Source of the DNA: Flaccisagitta enflata | Lineage: Eukaryota; Chaetognatha; Sagittoidea; Aphragmophora | Length of the DNA: 64,000 nucleotides | Assembly (NCBI GenBank): GCA_965153355.1 | Contig: OZ231126.1 | Span: 56,358,001-56,422,000, forward strand | Direction: 5' to 3' | Part shown: positions 10,087 through 21,302 of the stretch, piece after piece | How the letters are laid out: each line of letters starts with the position of its first letter | How positions within the stretch are numbered: position 1 is the stretch's first letter | Notes under the pieces: generated by a model | Seen by the model: the letters and a program-made list of their open reading frames with translations, nothing else | Told to the model about the DNA's origin: nothing | Databases searched by the model: none | Program-made: the position numbers and the translations under genes

Positions 10087-12008
10087 ATGGCTACAAACAC
10101 AGTGGACAACCTTCTCTTCTTCGTCTCCACTTATTTTGATAAACTCGACAGACAAAGTCTCAACTCTCTACTTGTCGATTTCTACACTCTGGATGAATTT
10201 GTCATCTCGAAAAATTTGCTCATCGCTCAATGCGAAAAAATTGCCATCTCGGATGCCATCTCTGAATTCAAAAAGAAGAGGTTGCTTATAAAAACCGAAA
10301 TCGACCTAAAACATAAAGTGTCAAAAGACGTCTTAGATATCTGGACCGTTGTTGACTTGTTGATGTCCAAAAAGGTGGTAGCTTTCAAACCATCTTCCAG
10401 TGCTCCGATCCACCACATCTTCCATTTGCATCATCGCCTCCATCAGCTATAGCATCTTTGTCATCACAGTCTTCAGCATCATCCTCCCAACCATCACCTC
10501 CTCCTCAAAATCAACAAAACTTGGGCACTAACGAACCAAATCTTCAACAAATCTTCTCACTCCTGCTCGACTTGAAAAAAGAAGTAGATCATCAGAATGA
10601 ATCAATAAAGTGGCTGACCAACATTGCCAAGAACATTTACCGAGAAATACCGCGTTTGGATACATTTCCTTCAGTGTTAGACGATTCCATTGACTCGTCC
10701 ATCCATTTGTCACCAAACAAGACGCCCAGATCTCTGCCAAAAAATCCAAAAAGGAAACACTCTCTACACGGCCGAGACAAACTTCGCAATCTAAGAAAGT
10801 GTCTCGACCCCTTGTCATCTCCATTTGTTCCAAAAGCTCCATTGAAGCTGCTTTCAACGGATACAGCTTCTCCATCAACCTTCTCATTTCCTCCACGGTT
10901 GTCAACGGCGGCGGAGGTGACACAAAATCATAATCAATCTAACGCGGCGGCGGCGTCAACAGACTCTAGTAACGCTGCGGCGGCGGCAGTGTTAACGGTA
11001 ACGAGTGACGCTGTGACGGCGGCGTCAGCGGCGGCATCAGCGGCGGCGTAAGCGGCGGCGTCAGCGGCGGCGTCAGCGGCGGCGTCAGCGGCGGCGTCAG
11101 CGGCGTCATTGGCGGCGGCGTCAAGACTCAAGCGGCGCTGCGACGGCGGCGGTGTTAACATCATCTAACAACGCTGCGAGGGCGAGGCGGCGGCGACGAC
11201 GAACAATTCTAACAACGCTGCGGCGGCAGTGTTAACACTATCTTACGATGCTGTGACGACGGTAGCGGCAGCGGCGGCGGCGTCGACGACAAATTCAAAG
11301 GACGCTGCGGCGGCTGTCACGACAAAAACAAGCGACGCTGCAACAGCGGCGGCGACCAACACAAACGACGCGGCGGCGGCGGCAGCGGCGGCGGCGACGT
11401 CTAAAGCAAAAACAAACAACGAATCTGCTGCAACAGCGGAATCAAAAACAAGTGGTGGTGCAGCTGCAGCGCCGCAAGAACCTCCAGCTCCTTGTCCCCT
11501 TACTATCTTGGAAAGAAACTCAGTTATTCTGTCCCTCATTGCCAACCCTCCTCCATCACCTCACTCCTCTCCCTCCATTCTATCTTCTCCTCCGCCTCCG
11601 CCTCGACGATTTGCGGATAAAGTGGTTAGGTTGAGGGATAATGAGGATGAATGGAAAGATCCCCGTGCAAAGAAGAGGGCAAAAAAAGCCTCAATCAGTG
11701 GTACTAACACCGATGACCGTGAACTCAAAGGAATCCCTCCACGTGATTTCTGGCAATTCTCGGTCACCAGACTCGATGAAAGAACAACCGATGAGGCCGT
11801 TCGACGAGTCCTACACAAGGCCGGTATCGAGGTCAAGGAAATATGGATGCTAAATTCCAAGTTTAAGGGAACAAAAACTGCCAAAATCCGTGTGGCAAAA
11901 GAACACAAAGAGAGGGCAAAAGACAAATCCATCTGGCCAGTCCACTGTCTTATCCGCGATTGGGAATTTGGCCGGAAAAAAGCCAACCATGGCCAATCAC
12001 ACCAATAG
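10087..12008 (+). pseudogene. LINE ORF1 (gag-like RNA-binding protein), decayed
   Basis: The ATG at 10087 opens 121 codons. A frameshift near 10400-10410 then moves the frame to one running to 12008. The middle (about 10930-11450) is an expansion of GCG/GTC/TCA codons giving Ala-rich sequence, with in-frame stops at 11049 and about 11166. The C-terminal part (11700-12000) keeps an RRM-like domain typical of CR1-group ORF1 proteins: F-x-V-T-R-L-D, G-I-E-V-K-E-I-W-M-L, K-G-T-K-T-A-K-I-R-V and a final D-W. It would coat the element's RNA. The last 20 bases overlap the start of ORF2. Confidence 0.8.
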
Positions 12009-15000
12009 CTTTTTCTTATGCACATTCTGGCAATTTTGCTTCTTGTTCTCATTCGCTGCGTTACTTAATCCAGTTGATTCACATAATCTGAATGGCACAA
12101 ATGTCCCAAATGTCATAAATGGCACTAATGTCACTAGTGTCACAAACAGCAATTTAGTCACCATCGGTTCTCACAACCTCCACAATTTCAAACGATCAGT
12201 TGCTTACCATAAATCATGCATTCAAAACTACGGGGGAATTTGGATGGCGCAGGAATTGTGGCTGTCTGAGGCACAATTACCACTTATGCGACAACTGGGT
12301 ACCCAATTCACAGCACATTCAGGGATGGAGGAATCAGTTTCTAATGGTTTACTCGTCGGTCGGCCATATGGAGGTGTGAGTATCTCATGGTCTGCCCATC
12401 TTGATCATCTCATCACTCCAGTTTCTAATTTCCGCCATAAGAGAGTCGTGAGCGTTGATTTCAAGGGTGGTAACAATGACTATCTTTTAATTTGCGTTTA
12501 TATGCCATTCCTTAACACATCGACACGCTCAGAATGTATCACTGAAACGATTGATGCCATCTCTATGATTGAAAACCTCATTGAACAGCACCCTAACCAT
12601 GGAATTATCATAGGTGGTGACATAAACAGTGAATTAAAGGGTCACTCGCCTTTTGATCGTTACTGGATTGAGTTAATGGCCAAATTCCAATTGGCACCAT
12701 GTGATCAATCATTCTCGCCTTCCACGATTACCTATCAACATGCTTCATTGAATCAGAGCAAATGGAATGATCATTTCATAGTCAGTGAACGGCTTTTACA
12801 AAACCAGCTGCTTTGCAATCATGAAACGCTAGATGATGGCGATAATGTCTCTGACCACTTACCTATCTTGATGTCATTGACCACTCAGACTCATATGAAT
12901 CAAACAAAAGATTCAGAATCGATTCAAGCCCCACGTCTTCGCTGGGACTCACTGACCTTGGTGAGTAAGTCAAATTACACGGGCCAACTTCAAACCATCT
13001 TTGATTCTTTCCCTCGGTCGGCCAATCTAGATGACTGTCAGAAAAACTGCCAGTGTAGGGATTCTGAATGTCACAGTGCCTTACAACAAGAATATGATTT
13101 CATTATTGAGTCCATAAAGGCTGCCGATTCCAACCTTCCTCGTCACAAGCCTGGCCTTCAAAAGGACTGGTGGACAGACCAGTTGACCACGCTTAAAAAC
13201 AAATCCATAGATATCAGACGTTCTGTTATGCCCCCATATTCATAGCAGTGGCTCGGTTCGCGATCAAATTGGTACTTTGTGGTATTAAAAAGCAATTTCA
13301 GTTCTTGTTGAGGATTTTCTATCTTCCCTGGAGTAGCGGTTTTGGTTTTACTACCATGGGTAATAAGTGGTTGTTGGGAAAATGTCCAATTTTGGTCACT
13401 TTGGCCTCAAATTCAGGCCACTTTGCCTTAGAAATCGAACCTAAAATCCATGAGATTAATAAACTAGAGCTCAAGAGCTAACCAGTGGTGCAATCCGCAT
13501 GTTTTTATCTTTTTTTGTTTAGATTTTAGAGGGTTTTAAAGATGGGGCTTGTGAGTGTTTTTTTGCATCATGAAATTTAGGGGAAAATTTGACAATTTTC
13601 ACGTTTTTCACTATATCGCAGCCTTGGATTAACGAATCTTCAAAAAATTGGTGACCAAATTGAAGAGTTTTTGATGCTCCAACTGATTCTGGAAAAAATT
13701 TTGATCGATATGGCCTCAGAAAAATTTTATTTACTCTCAAAGCAGGTGAAAAAAGTTAAATTTTAACGTCATTTAGGCTATTTCTTTTTGAAAAATTAGG
13801 CCACTTCCAAACTGAGAATTGACTTAAAATTCATGAGCAAATCAAACTGCTGCTCAAGAGCTAATCAGTGGTGCAATCGGCATGTTCAGATGTTGCTGCA
13901 TTCAATTTTTACAGAACTTCAAAGATACAGGGGTATGAAAAATCATCATTTGACCATACCCTTGTATCTTTAAAGTTCTGTAAAATCTATATGCAGCAAC
14001 ATCTAAACATGCCGATTGCACCATTTAATAGCTCTTGAGCAGTAGGATATGATTTGGTCAGTTTTCAGTTTGGAAGTTTTTTTAAGAAAAACTAAATATT
14101 ATAAAAGTGACTTTTCACCTGCTGAAGTAAATAAATTTTTTCTGGGTCCATATCGATCAAAATTTTTTCAGAATCAGAGCATCAAAACTCTTCATGATCA
14201 TAATTAAAGTGTCAATCAGGCTGCGGTATAGTGAAAACGTGAAAATGTCAAACTACCCAGATTTCATGCTGCAAAAACCTCTCAAGCCCCATCTAAATCT
14301 CAAATCGAAAAAAATGCGGTTGCACCATGATTAGTTCTTGAGCTCTAGTTTAATAATCTCATGGATTTAGGTTCATTCAAAGGCAAAGTAACCTAAATTT
14401 GATGCCAAGTGACCAAATTTTCAACAACCATTACCGATGAACCAAAACCGTTACTCAGGAATAAATCCTCAGCAAGACTGAAAGTGCTTTTTAATGCCAA
14501 TTTGATCGCGAACCGGGCCACTGCCATGAATATGGGGGCATAAAAGAACGTCTGATAGATATCCATTCTCTCTGGAAGAGCCAAGGGCGCACAAGAAATG
14601 GTCCTATACAAAAAGAGCGCCTAATAACTCGCGCGCAGTATAACCAAGCAATAAAACGTGCACAGAGAGCTCCCAAGCAAGCTGCGTGGGACCGGCTGCA
14701 CTCATCTCTTGCCGATAATGATACAAACACATTTTGGAAGTCGTGGAAACGACTATACAATAAAAACAAAAGTGAGTTAGCACCGGTAGTGAATGGTTGC
14801 TCGTCTAAGGACTCGATTGCAGATTCATTCAAACAATGCTTTCAGAAAAATGCAACACCAAATAATCCTGATAATATCAAACGGTTAAATGACAAATTTT
14901 CCACATCCTACCGTAATTATGTTGACCATCACAATGAAAATTGCAACTGCAAGTCAAACAACATCTCATTGCTTGAAGTAATAGATGCAATATATTCCAT

Positions 15001-16294
15001 GAAAAAAGGGAAAAGCGCAGATGAAGACGGAATTACGGCTGAGCACCTGCATCATGCACCACTCAATCTACTAAGACGGTTGACATCTCTTTTCAATCTC
15101 ATGCTAAGACATGCATTTGTCCCAAAACAATTCCGTTTTGGCTTCATAATACCAGTGATAAAAGACCATCAAGGAAATCTTTCTGACACTGGGAATTATA
15201 GACCCATCACCATCGCCCCAATTGTATCGAAATTATTTGAGCATGTCCTCAAGTTGACATTCTGCGACGTATTGAACACCTCCTGTAATCAGTTTGGTTT
15301 CAAGCGCAATAGTTCGACGTCTCACGCGCTGCACTGCTTAAGAGAGACAGTGACTTACTACGTCAATCATGGAAGCCGTGTTTTCTGTGCGTCTTTGGAT
15401 GCGTCCAAAGCCTTCGACAGGCTGGTGCACTCGGGCCTGTTTATTAAACTCATGGAAAGAAAGATTCCACTTGTCTTCCTTGATGTCATAATCTCATGGT
15501 ATGACGGACTTTTCTGTCGAGTTAAATGGGGTGACCACTTCAGTGAATGGTTTGAAGTAGTTGCAGGGGTGAAACAAGGAGGAGTGTTGTCACCCGATTT
15601 TTATTGCATATATGTCGACGATCTTCTCTCCATACTCCAATCATGCGACAAAGGATGCTACTACAAATCATACTTTGCAGCTGCTCTCTTCTATGCCGAC
15701 GACATGGCCATCCTATCACCATCCATAAAAGCCATGAAAATTCTCTTAGAACTATGCGGAGACTACTGCAATGAGTGGGACATTTGCCTCAACGCACGCA
15801 AATCGAAACTTCTATTCTTTGGCAAGCCCATTGACATTTCCTGTGAGATTCATTTGAATGGCAACAAAGTTGAATGGGCAAAAGAATGGAAGTACCTAGG
15901 AGTGACTCTCAAAAGTGGCCGCTACTTCAGCTGCTCTGTGAAGGAGCGAATTGCGAAATTTTATTGCAGTGCGAACTCGATCCTCTGAATTGATGGTCAT
16001 TCAAATGACACAGTAATGTTACGACTCATCGAAAGTCATTGTGTCCCTCTACTGACGTACGCGATTGAAATTGTCCACGTCTCAGACCGCGACAAAAAAC
16101 AGCAACTACGCGTTGCGTACAACTCGGTGTTTCGTAGAATCTTTGGTTACAGATGGTCAGAATCAGTCTCGTCTCTACAACAATTCCTTGACAGACCAAC
16201 ATGGGAAGAATTGGTGGAAAAAAGACGCCTGTGTATTCTTGATCGAATTCTTAACCGAAATGATGGTTCTCTTGCACGAAATGTTATGAATTGA
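11989..16294 (+). pseudogene. LINE ORF2: APE endonuclease and reverse transcriptase, interrupted
   Basis: The ATG at 11989 overlaps the end of ORF1. The endonuclease has the expected motifs in order: S-H-N-L, W-M-A-Q-E-L-W-L, C-V-Y-M-P, I-I-I-G-G-D-I-N-S-E, W-N-D-H-F and S-D-H-L-P-I. The RT part (about 14800-15988) has Y-R-P-I-T-I-A, S-L-D-A-S-K-A-F-D, V-K-Q-G-G-V-L-S-P and the catalytic Y-A-D-D. The C-terminal domain ends at 16294. Removing 13215-14554 plus one 8-bp target copy leaves 2958 nt, exactly 986 codons, with a single in-frame TGA at 15986-15988, compatible with CGA-to-TGA decay. The protein would nick target DNA and copy the RNA. Confidence 0.92.
13215..14554. mobile_element. Foldback hAT-type element with 8-bp target duplication
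   Basis: The element begins CAGACGTTCTGTTATGCCCC and ends GGGGGCATAAAAGAACGTCTG. It is flanked by perfect ATAGATAT copies (13207-13214 and 14555-14562). The halves are imperfect complements over most of the 1340 bp, turning near 13947 (ACAGAACTTCAAAGATACA with TGTATCTTTAAAGTTCTGT). It has no ORF. The CAG start and 8-bp duplication fit the hAT superfamily. It splits LINE ORF2 and its removal restores the frame. Confidence 0.93.
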
Positions 16295-16433
16295 GAACGT
16301 ATTTAGCCTCTGTCCTTTGCTGTACTAACAAATTATTTATTATTGTTTTAATCTGTTGTTCTTTGTGATTGTGCTACACTTACATGTTTAAGTGTGAATA
16401 TAAACTCATCATATAGAATTTTCTGCCACCCTG

Positions 16434-17285
16434 GTCACATTTTTTTTTTTGAATTTCATTTCCTAAAATCATTTTACGCCAATTAAGAGTAAACTAAGTC
16501 ACTCTAAGTCATTCTAAGTCATTATGTAAGTCTCATACGCGCATCACTTCCATTAGCGACACTCAAGCATTCATTCTGAGTTCAACCCATTTGCATCCTG
16601 GTTGACAGCGTGCTGTGGATTACGCGCCAAATGTGGGTTAAACAAGGAGACAGAGATGAATAAACGGACAAACTGAACGCAAAATTCTGATAAAACCGTC
16701 TCAGTATCCATTGTTTGATTCAGCCGAAAAAGTCAACAAATGCGCAGGCATCGATGGACCAATGGGTTGACAGACTGACGGACCAAAGAACAGACTGAAT
16801 TACAGACCGTCTTATTAAGGGAAGCATTCTTGACAGCCACTTTTCAGTCCATCCATCCATCCATCCATCCGCCGAGAGAGAGAGAGAGAGTGAGAGAGAG
16901 AGACCAAGTTACACAGGCCTGTATATAATTGAGTTTCCCCCCCCCCCCTGTCCTTGAATTTTTTGAGAATGGACCCTTTTCCTATCCCAAACAAACAAGA
17001 TGTTGTGTCACACCCTAGAAATGCGTGCAAAAATGGTATGTGTTTGCATATAAAAGTGCCCATTTTTGCTTGGACCTCTTTAATGTTCCACACTCGTCCT
17101 TTTGTATTTTTTTTGTGGTCCCATTCAAAATGAGAAAAAAAGACTGAGTTAAATGAACTAGAATACTTAAACACACTCTCAAATATGTCCAGCAATGCTC
17201 ACTGACATGCTCAGAGGATAAATGAATGTTTTGATACATTTCTCAGCAATTTTTTCAAAGGCAAAATGTTGATTAATCATCAGAG
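16434..17285. other. Intergenic DNA with repeat fragments and short microsatellites
   Basis: A tail fragment of the AAGTCATTTT-core repeat lies at 16490-16545, (CCAT)n at 16850-16870 and (GA)n at 16874-16905. Positions 17140-17240 match the GAGCTAAATGAGCTAGAATA unit seen in 18600-19040. I see no gene. Confidence 0.5.
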
Positions 17286-17333
17286 ACATGTTACAGCACT
17301 TGAACGCCATAATCTACTTCCGTAAACAAACTT

Positions 17334-17335
<2 letters not shown>

Positions 17336-17390
<55 letters not shown>

Positions 17391-17452
17391 AAGACAGACA
17401 GACAGACAGACAGAAAGACAGACAGACAGACAGACAGACAGAGAGAGACAGA
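17336..17452. repeat. (GA)n(CAGA)n compound microsatellite
   Basis: About 16 GA dinucleotides pass into CAGA tetramers interrupted by AAGA. Confidence 0.95.
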
Positions 17453-17659
17453 GGCTTTCTTTTATTTGCTCATTTATCCTATTTAAAATTTGAAAAAAAA
17501 ATACTGAGCTAAATGAGCTAAGTGGGCTAGAATATTTAAAAATACCCCCACAGATGAGCAGCTATGCTCAAAAACATGTTTTCTTGTATTTACATGCTTT
17601 TTACAGACATAATGACAGACACATGCATATTGATAGGAACTGTAAACATTGAAAATAGA

Positions 17660-18005
17660 AAGGATCATCTCAAACTAGGCGGGGATCATTGGAGACTAGC
17701 TCAAAAATAGGGATCATCCAGCAGGAGTATCTGACACTAACTTCCCAATTTGCCCTAGTTTATCTGAAGCTGTGTTAGGACTACCGGATTGTCTTATATA
17801 TTTACGCTAGGACTAGTGGCATTTCCTTGTAGGACTAGTGACCCTTAACACAATTTCTCGTTAGGACTACTGGATACAGTGGGTAGGACTAGTGGGCAGA
17901 GGACTAGTGGACAGGAGGACTAGTTGGCGGGAGGACTAGTGGGCAGGAGGTCTACTGGGAGGTAGTACTAAGTACTGTAGGAATACTGGGCGGAACCCGA
18001 ATGAC
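17660..18005 (-). repeat. CCACTAGTCCTA minisatellite element, inverted copy 2
   Basis: The reverse complement of 5460-5935 in shortened form: the GATCATC/GGGATCATC flank (17660-17700), then TAGGACTAGTGG-type units, then AGGTAGTACTAAGTACTGTA matching 5576-5600. It lies about 190 bp downstream of the gene A stop. Confidence 0.8.
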
Positions 18006-18196
18006 TGGCACGCTACAACTTACAACAAAATAAAGAAACTAAGTATTTGCAACAAAAAAACAATGTACACAGCGAAAGAGCTTCAGAGGGGGAAAGTAAA
18101 AGCCGAGGATTGATAAACTGTTCGATTAACACGTCAAGTTTTTTCAGAAATTGAAAATCATGTACCTTAAAAGAGTTTTGAGAGGCACGCAAAAAG

Positions 18197-18361
18197 TTAT
18201 GGCACATTTGTATCATCAGCGGTGTGGGTTTTTCCCGCGAACAAAAATTCGTGTAGAAGTTCCCTCTTCTCCGACCTATTGTTTTCCCAGTCATCCGCAA
18301 AGTCTCTGAGTGGATCTTCACTTGTTTTGGCTTTTTCCTTAACATGCTTCGGTGCGATGAT
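18197..18361 (-). CDS. Gene A, exon 3 (terminal)
   Basis: The acceptor is a T-rich tract ending CAACAG at 18362-18364, phase 0, and TAA is at 18197. It encodes 54 charged, probably helical residues beginning I-I-A-P-K-H. The pattern W-E-x-x-R-S-x-K-x-x-L-L matches W-D-G-Q-R-S-S-K-x-x-L-L in the terminal exon of gene B, which supports both models. Confidence 0.8.
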   Translation of the reverse strand: MIAPKHVKEKAKTSEDPLRDFADDWENNRSEKRELLHEFLFAGKTHTADDTNVP

Positions 18362-18489
18362 CTGTTGAAAAAAAAAAGATAAAAAGAACAGTTGAACTCC
18401 ACAATAACAGATGCCAAGGGACCAACAAATCAATCTATTATAGGTGGATTTCTGTTATAGCCAATATATAAAGAATACAAGGAAATGAT

Positions 18490-19350
18490 ACCAGTAATGG
18501 CGGCTGTCGCCGTGAGGAAAAAAGTCGTAAGCATTGATCACTTTTTACCAAGGTTTTATCTTCAATTATTTAATTTTTTTTTTCTTTTTTTTGATAAATC
18601 AAATCAAGAGCAACTTTTTGTATTGACTTCACTGAAAATCAAGTCAAATGAGCTAGATGAGCTAATATACTCAAAATTACTCAATCAGACAACCAGCTAT
18701 ATTTATTGACATGCTCTTTTGTATTTGCATGCTTACATCCAATATTTATTTGTCCCACTCTAAATGTATAAAAAACTGAGCTAAATGAGCTAAATCAGCA
18801 AGAATACTCGATAACACCCTCACAGATGAGCAGCTATACTCACTGACATGCTCTCTTGTATTTGCATGCTCCAACTTGTATACAAACATTTTCATTCATC
18901 CTACTTGGAATCAGAAAAAAACGATTGAGCTAAATGAGCTAATTAAGAACTAATTAAGAATACCAAAAAAGAGCTAATTAAGAATACCAAAAATGCCCTC
19001 ACAGATGAGCAGCTATACTCGTAGACATAATTTCTTGTATTTGCATGCTTAAAAAAACATCAGTACACTTCTTTTTTGATCCTACACAAAATCATAAAAA
19101 ATTGAAAAAAAATTCAATTTGAATTTTTTGTAAAAAATTAAAAAAATCATAACTCCAAAAATGTTTGTCCTAGAACATACTGCTTGGCGCCAAATGAAAG
19201 AGAATTGTTAAAATTACTTACCCTGTAAATTGCATCGGATGTCACAATCAGCCGGATGAGATTCTCAACTTGCTCATAAGAAAATGAAAACCATATTACT
19301 CAGGAATATGCCAAAAAGTCGAAGACTGAGTTCGACTTTTTTCCCGACTA
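18490..19350. mobile_element. TIR element GGAAAAAAGTCG family, copy 1
   Basis: GGAAAAAAGTCG at 18518 and CGACTTTTTTCC at 19335 are inverted ends, with a GGCGGCTGTCGCC hairpin just outside the left end. Inside are about four units of 110-130 bp built on GAGCTAAATGAGCTA, CTCACAGATGAGCAGCTATA and TTGTATTTGCATGCTT. The same element lies inverted at 52030-52875 and in shorter form at 56461-57215. It sits in intron 2 of gene A. Confidence 0.8.
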
Positions 19351-19351
19351 T

Positions 19352-19353
19352 GG

Positions 19354-19421
<68 letters not shown>

Positions 19422-19490
19422 AAGACAGACAGAAAGACAGACAGAGACAGAGACAGGGAAAGAGAGATAGAAAGAGAGACAGACAGAAAT
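19352..19490. repeat. (GA)n(CAGA)n microsatellite
   Basis: GA dinucleotides, then CAGA tetramers with AAGA and GACA variants, in intron 2 of gene A directly beside the TIR element. Confidence 0.95.
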
Positions 19491-19514
19491 TTGTAAGATA
19501 AAGTTCTTTCATAC

Positions 19515-19831
19515 CTGCAGCAAGTGAACGGGGTATTTGCATAATCTCGAATGATTAATTTCGGTTCCACGCCAGTTCCTTATGGGACGGATGTGGACGA
19601 CGACCGCGTTGTCGACATCTTCCGGGATGTTCTTCTCGTCCACGATTTCTATGCACACGTCTGGTCCTAGTTGACCGTCTTCTCGGCTCTTCAAGCTCGT
19701 TTCAAGTTGGGATTCCAAAGTAATGTTTCCCTTAATTTTGAGGACGTTCAAGTCTTCAGAAAGTAGAAGCAATCTTGGGACGTTGGGCGATACCGTCGTA
19801 TCTCCGACGTCATCTACTCCACCACCAGCTG
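19515..19831 (-). CDS. Gene A, exon 2, motif-bearing
   Basis: The acceptor TTTCTTTCAG precedes 19831 and the donor CAG|GTATGA follows 19515. The exon enters in phase 1 and leaves in phase 0, exactly as in gene B. Its 105 codons include D-V-C-I-E-I-V-D-E-K-N-I followed by D-N-A-V-V-V-H-I-R, aligned with D-V-Q-V-K-I-V-G-E-D-D-I and D-N-A-V-I-V-H-V-R in gene B. The alternation of hydrophobic and polar residues suggests a short beta arch. Both copies end Y/H-P-[VL]-H-L-[LV]-Q at the splice site. No known domain is recognised. Confidence 0.85.
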
Positions 19832-19859
19832 CTGAAAGAAAAAAATAACAAGAATTCTA

Positions 19860-20652
19860 CACTGACTTTGGATCGGAGTGTGAAATGGAAAACCTTAATG
19901 ACTCCTAAAGTACTGGGCAAAAACTCTTAAAACCTTCAGTGAATGTTGGAAACATGTGACGGTTTTTAGTCGCGTGCACGCGACTCTACAACCCGCTCTG
20001 TCCGTCGGTCGGTCGGTCAATCGGTCTGTCTATCGGTCGGTCAGTAACACTGTGCTTTTTTGGCGTTCACGGGCGGTTTTGGGGTACAGCTCCTGCCCAA
20101 TGGCCCAGCTGGTCTATTTTATCACTGCCCCTGCCCACCCGCACGCGATTTGAGTAGCCGTGTATCCAGCCTTGTTGTTTGCCAAAACTAAGATAACAGG
20201 CTGAACAGGTTGATGAAAGCATTACATTCAAAAACACCAATTATTAAAACAAAATTAACTTTTTCTCTGCTGTTTTTGGAAGGTTCAACAAATTGAACGA
20301 AAACTCTGGGATCAGTCTTGAATTACTAATAGTCACTCAAAAATTCTAGTTCAACAAAAAAAAATGAAAGCTTTCATCATTTTTGTGAAGATTTGAGTGA
20401 TTTTCCATGCTTGGCACTAAAGATTTCGATAAAAATCACTTAAAATTACTGTTTACCATTCCCTGGTTCAATTTTTTCAGTGATAACAAGCAGATAATCT
20501 GTTTTGGCCTAGAATATGGGTGTTCTCCCAATCTTTTATTTTTCCCTACCTGTTCTGTTCTCTGATCTAAGCTTTGGCATGCAAAAACCGAAAACTGATA
20601 ATTTCAACAAGTTCTAAAGGTGTTCCATTTCACACTCCAATCCGAAGATCCG
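19860..20652. mobile_element. TA-flanked MITE (CACYG...ATCGGA), with nested repeat
   Basis: The left end TA-CACTGACTTTGGATCGGAG and the right end CTCCAATCCGAAGATCCG-TA pair. Inner arms include GCATGCAAAAACCG against the left-hand CGGTTTTT. It is the same family as 61628-62186. An AGTCGCG repeat (19963-20177) lies inside its left arm. It is in intron 1 of gene A. Confidence 0.7.
19963..20177 (+). repeat. AGTCGCG-family repeat, nested in a MITE
   Basis: It begins TTTTTAGTCGCGTGCACGCG, has a GGTCGGTCGG run and CTCCTGCCC filler, and ends CCGCACGCGATT...GTATCCAGCCTTGTT. It is a complete copy. Confidence 0.88.
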
Positions 20653-21062
20653 TATACTTTATCAAACAAAAGAAACGCTGGCCTTGAAATAATAGATTGA
20701 TCTATCGAGGCACTGGGAGCGGCCAGCGCTACAAACAGTTAGCTGTAGCTATGGCCAAGAAAAATTGAATTTCAGGAAAAAATCACAAGTTATCAGGCAT
20801 TGAAATGGAGCGGGCCCGCAGGCCCGAGGCCCGCAAAATAGCCATCGGGCCCGCAAGTTTGTCAAATTGCGGGCCCGACGGTCCCACTGCAATTTTGCTT
20901 GGTATTTTTGAATTACTGACTAGTTCTGATTTGACTGATTATAGAATCGGTCATGGATTGAATTGCCTCGGTTGTTTCTTTTTCTTTTTTCGTACTACTG
21001 TGTTTTTGATGGCAAAATTCTTCCTATTTATTTGGAAACAGTTTGCATTGTTAAGGAAAGTA
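20653..21062. other. Intron 1 of gene A: GC-rich CGGGCCCG block
   Basis: At 20812-20890 are five CGGGCCCG-like palindromes in about 80 bp; one more lies at 21330-21345 beyond the MITE. They may be arms of an element split by the MITE at 21063-21302. I see no exon. Confidence 0.4.
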
Positions 21063-21302
21063 AGGGGGCGTTTCTAGTCAAAGACGCGTTTTGAACGGGC
21101 CACTCGGTCGCTTGCTACGTTCGTTTGCTTGCACCGCTCACTCCGCTCACTCGCTCCGCTTCGCTATGCTCCATTCACGGGCTCGCTCACTCACTTCGCT
21201 CACTCCCTCGTGGGACAGTTGAAATTCTTGAATATGTGTTCATGCTTTTATCGCGTTTTACGGGAATAAACGCGTTTTTGGCGCTCACTAGAAACACGCC
21301 CT
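21063..21302. mobile_element. MITE AGGGGGCGTTTCTAGT, copy 1
   Basis: The ends AGGGGGCGTTTCTAGT and ACTAGAAACACGCCCT are inverted repeats, TA lies at the left border, and CGCTCACT-rich DNA fills the inside. A near-identical copy is at 49412-49671. The length is 240 bp with no ORF. Confidence 0.85.

Larger units (their letters stand above)
9870..16412 (+). mobile_element. Non-LTR retrotransposon, CR1/L2-like, near full length
   Basis: Two overlapping ORFs (a gag-like ORF1 and an APE endonuclease plus reverse transcriptase ORF2) are followed by a 3' UTR ending GTGAATATAAACTCATCAT. The 5' limit is approximate: ORF1 starts at 10087 and about 200 bp of leader precede it. The RT and the C-terminal domain (x-E-S-H-C-V-P-L-L-T-Y) fit the CR1/L2/Rex group. 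ORF2 is broken only by the 13215-14554 insertion and one TGA; ORF1 is more decayed. Confidence 0.9.
9256..16433. mobile_element. Putative hAT-type element, host of a nested LINE
   Basis: The ends are inverted: CAGGGTGGCAGAAA at 9256 and its complement TTTCTGCCACCCTG ending at 16433. They are flanked by GTCACGTT and GTCACATT, 7 of 8 bases identical, which fits the 8-bp target duplications of hAT elements. Apart from the LINE inside, only about 600 bp at the left (with an AAAG microsatellite) and about 20 bp at the right would belong to it. No transposase is seen, so it would be non-autonomous. Chance similarity of the ends is not excluded. Confidence 0.6.
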
